Below are positions 61,201 through 64,000 of a stretch of 64,000 nt of DNA, piece after piece. Position numbers and translations under genes: made by a program. The notes below the pieces were generated by a model, which saw only the letters and a program-made list of their open reading frames with translations, searched no databases and had not been told where the DNA came from. The number at the start of each line of letters is the position of its first letter. Position 1 is the stretch's first letter. The stretch comes from Onchocerca volvulus. Its lineage: Eukaryota; Nematoda; Chromadorea; Rhabditida; Onchocercidae. Location: assembly GCA_000499405.2 (NCBI GenBank), contig HG738138.1, positions 22,330,824 to 22,394,823 of the forward strand. The letters run 5' to 3'.

Positions 61201-62238
61201 TCCAGATAATATATTTTTTTCACACTTGAATAATAAATACTAAATATTTACTTAAAAATTATTGATAGTTTCTGTATTCTCTTCATCGTACAGTCTAAAT
61301 ACATATCAAAATAGTTGATAAACTATCACACTGTTGAAATTATGAGTTTTAGTTCTTTAGGGTTTTATTTACGTTTACAGTTAAAACTGTCGTTTCATGA
61401 TCTATCAGATATCGGAAGTCTCAGAAATAAATTTTCTTCATATTTTTAGTCTGTTATAATTTTTTTTAGAATTTTAGTCATTAAAATTATTCTATCTATT
61501 TCTTTAAGGAAGCAGTAGTACGAAATAGTACGAAAAATGGAAAATGGCAAAGGGAAGAACGTGAAATGTGCTTTTTTCCTTTTCGACGTGGAATTACATT
61601 CGACACTATGTTTTGTTTTGAAGAAGAATATATTACCGTAAGTTTGTTGTATTTTGCGTTTGGTTTCGTGAAAGCAGTGGAGATTATTAGTTATGATCAA
61701 CTTTGAACATTTTTCTTCTTTTTTTTTTTATTTGGAATTAGAGATGATCATTATCACTCGATGAGGGATGATCTAATTTCAGCTAATAAATTTTATATTT
61801 CAAATCGTTATATATAATCTAAGGCACTAGAAAATTTAACATATCCGGAATGAGGTGTAGAAGATTTCATAAAGAAACTTTTACAGAAAATTAGAACTGT
61901 TATAAATCAAACTGGATGCTGTAGAAAGTTGATAAAATAGTATACCAGTATCTTTTCATGCGCATTTATTGTTTATATTCTTTAAAAATAACTATTCATG
62001 GAATGAAAAGCTGACATCATAATAACTTTAGATAAATATTAATTTTCCTTTATGTTGAGAAGGCTTCTGGTGGTCATTAATGAATTCGTAATATTAAATT
62101 TTAAATATTTTGTTTCAGATGACAGTTAACAACAGTCATTTTGCTAATTTTAATTATCGGAGATTTTCCGAATTGATTCACGTCGAGAATATCACTGTGA
62201 AGGGTGACCTGAGCCTGCAAAAAATTGAGTTCCGATAA
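58297..62238 (+). CDS. Tandem-repeat galectin (two carbohydrate-recognition domains)
   Basis: Eight exons, 58297-58344, 58817-59010, 59303-59441, 59660-59779, 60709-60786, 60998-61162, 61509-61637 and 62119-62238, give 330 aa. The ATG directly follows CTTGCAAG. CRD1 (about 17-160) has the full beta-galactoside signature: LHFNPRF (HFNPR at 70-74), IVLNS, and NRWGMEER (WGMEER at 99-104). A linker (about 168-193) leads to CRD2 (about 194-330), which keeps [14 protein letters not shown] and [13 protein letters not shown]2 has HFRVDF where HFNPR is expected, so it lacks the Asn and Arg that hold galactose. CRD1 probably binds galactosides while CRD2 has altered or no sugar binding. There is no signal peptide, as usual for galectins, which leave cells by an unconventional route. 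Exons 4 and 7 use GAG and AAG acceptors. I do not assign a specific lec number. Confidence 0.95.
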
Positions 62239-64000
62239 ATTTCAGCATATATCGTTAGCTGCTATAGATTGTCTGAATTGAACATAATTTCTTTTGGAAT
62301 GGACACCCCATTCATTGCCATTCTAGAATATTTGAAATCTTGGAGATAGTTAAATCTGAAGTCTTATTTAAGCTTTTTTAAAATCAAACTTTGGAAAGTT
62401 ATTATTCATTACTATGTGTGTCATCGTTTGCAATTTACGAATAATTATATCGGTTAATTAAATTAGTTGAAAACTTTTGGAAAATTTTTACTAGCAGTTT
62501 GTTTGACAGTAATTAGATTAGATTTGAGAAATTCCAACTATCATTTTCAGGAATTCTCTACTTTTGTCACTATTTGAAAAAGTTTTCGAGATGTAATTCC
62601 AATAATTAGGAATGTTTATATCTCTGAAATGCTTGGTTTTCACTTCTTATTTTTATTATTTAATAAATAGTGAGATAAATAGCCTTATTTTATGGTTAAA
62701 TAGATGGTAAAAATAATTAGATGAGGAGATATCAAGCATTGGTATAATAAGTTTAGTTTCAGTGTAGCAATCACTAATCTTTGAAAACATTGGAAAAACA
62801 GTGTTTGGAAACAAAAAAATATGTTTTTGTACGGCTTTTTGTATTTTATCACTTTTCCTGTTTTCGTTACATTTTTTACAGATTGATAACTTTTGTCAGG
62901 AGCAATAGATCTTCAAAAAGAAGATATTTTTTGTGAATTTTACTGACCGCAATTTTTTACTCACACGTTTTTATTAGTTTTGTTTTTCAAATATCATAGA
63001 CTGTTGATATACTTGGAGAAAAATTAGTCTCTTCTAGTTAATTACTAGATTAATTAGCAACGATGTTATCAGCACTGTTAGTTATGCATTTAACTTTCCT
63101 ATCTTAATTCACGTAAAGATAATAGATTTCATTAGGCATGCTCCATTTTTTGTCTTTTTAAAAGATTATTAAAATCAACTAAACCTGATAATGATAAGTT
63201 TAATTTTAACATTCAACCTATAAGTGATCACATATAGTTTATTTATTTCCGATTGGTTTTTCATAATTTTATATAAAATAAACATAGTCTATAAAATCTT
63301 TTTTTCTCGAGATAGCCTATATTATCTTTATTGCTCATTTGTTTCCATTTGCTTTAAAAATTTTTCACGCAGTATTGAGAATTACAGTTTCGAATTTTCT
63401 TTGTTTGACCTATATGTATTCAAAAAAGCTTTCATTGCTATGTGTGATATTATTTTTCATCTAGGCAATTTCCACTTATTTTAAAGTCTTTCTGTTTGTG
63501 AAATATACGACATATCAGTAGAGTTTGCTTTCAAAACCCTCTAATGCGTACGTAGATTAATTATTTTGTTCAGATTTCTTCATGTTTTGTTACTTTAGGA
63601 AAAAAATTATTTTAAGATTTTGGTAACGAATTACAAAAAATAATCGATTTGGTTCAAAAAATCGTGGAAAAGCAAACTAATGAATCAGAATCACGGGAAT
63701 TATTTTAATGATTATAATTTCTATTTTTTTTTTTTTTTTTTGAAAATATTTCTTTGTGATTCTTGATTTAAAATACATTTATTATTTGTGCGCACATTTT
63801 AACAAATAAATATTTATTCTGTACTTTGTTATTTATTTCGCAAATAAAGCTCAAGAACTTTGGAATCATGATATTGTTTGTTGCAAGAATTTTGTTTTCC
63901 AGAAGAAATGCTTGCTTTTGATTTGGTAACCAACTAATTTTCCTGTACTTTTTGCTTGTCTCATTTCTGAATTATAGAATTATGCGTATTTTTTGTTATT
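62239..64000. other. 3' flank of the galectin gene, no gene seen
   Basis: AT-rich sequence with A/T runs. AATAAA hexamers (for example 62662-62667) could serve the galectin transcript. The frame at 63224-63484 is Phe/Ile/Tyr/Ser-rich and looks like chance. Confidence 0.5.

Noticed and set aside
1..64000. CRISPR arrays, bacterial operons, tRNA genes, intact transposase or reverse-transcriptase genes
   Set aside because: Looked for these while reading. No spaced direct-repeat arrays, no tRNA B-box with a convincing cloverleaf, and no transposon or retroelement coding domains were found.

Overview
The window is nuclear DNA from a nematode, most likely a parasitic (filarial-type) roundworm. The sequence is strongly AT-rich, and its genes are split by short introns with TTTCAG-like acceptors and GTAAGT/GTATGT-like donors. 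Nearly every start codon lies 0 to about 50 nt behind an acceptor-like YAG, as expected for spliced-leader trans-splicing. An embedded 18S rRNA fragment also looks nematode-like. I cannot name the species from sequence alone.

Layout. 1-4.9 kb: no gene recognised; one strong 26-bp hairpin. 4.9-8.06 kb, minus: an 8-exon CRAL-TRIO + GOLD (SEC14-like) lipid-transfer protein. 8.1-12.3 kb: gene-free, with a foldback repeat whose arms lie about 0.6 kb apart. 12.3-14.2 kb, minus: an unrecognised single-pass membrane protein. 14.2-22.9 kb: no intact gene, but a decayed partial copy of the ARL14EP-like gene at 20.7-21.2 kb. 22.9-25.7 kb, minus: a secreted, six-cysteine protein of unknown function, with an antisense 18S rRNA fragment in one intron. 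27.7-29.0 kb, plus: an ARL14EP-like chromatin/ARF-effector protein. 30.9-34.0 kb, plus: adenylosuccinate synthetase (purine synthesis). 34.7-34.9 kb, minus: a small possible gene. 35.3-39.5 kb, plus: the autophagy receptor SQSTM1/p62. 41.1-45.0 kb, plus: SERINC. 45.9-46.5 kb, plus: TMEM258 (oligosaccharyltransferase subunit). 47.3-48.0 kb, minus: a secreted Kunitz protein. 48.0-56.5 kb: essentially gene-free. 56.5-58.06 kb, minus: mitochondrial ribosomal protein S11, with apparent reading-frame breaks. 58.3-62.2 kb, plus: a tandem-repeat galectin, divergent from S11. 62.2-64 kb: nothing recognised.

The genes are mostly unrelated housekeeping, membrane and secreted functions, not a cluster or operon. 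Reading frames and intron phases were checked by hand across every exon junction of the main models and close exactly, except for S11. The most unusual items are: a 51-bp, frame-preserving tandem duplication that copies an exon end plus its splice donor in SERINC; the ARL14EP-like pseudogene fragment; the 18S fragment in an intron; the broken S11 frame; and a Kunitz domain with a 12-residue insertion beside its reactive site. I found no convincing dedicated new multi-gene system.
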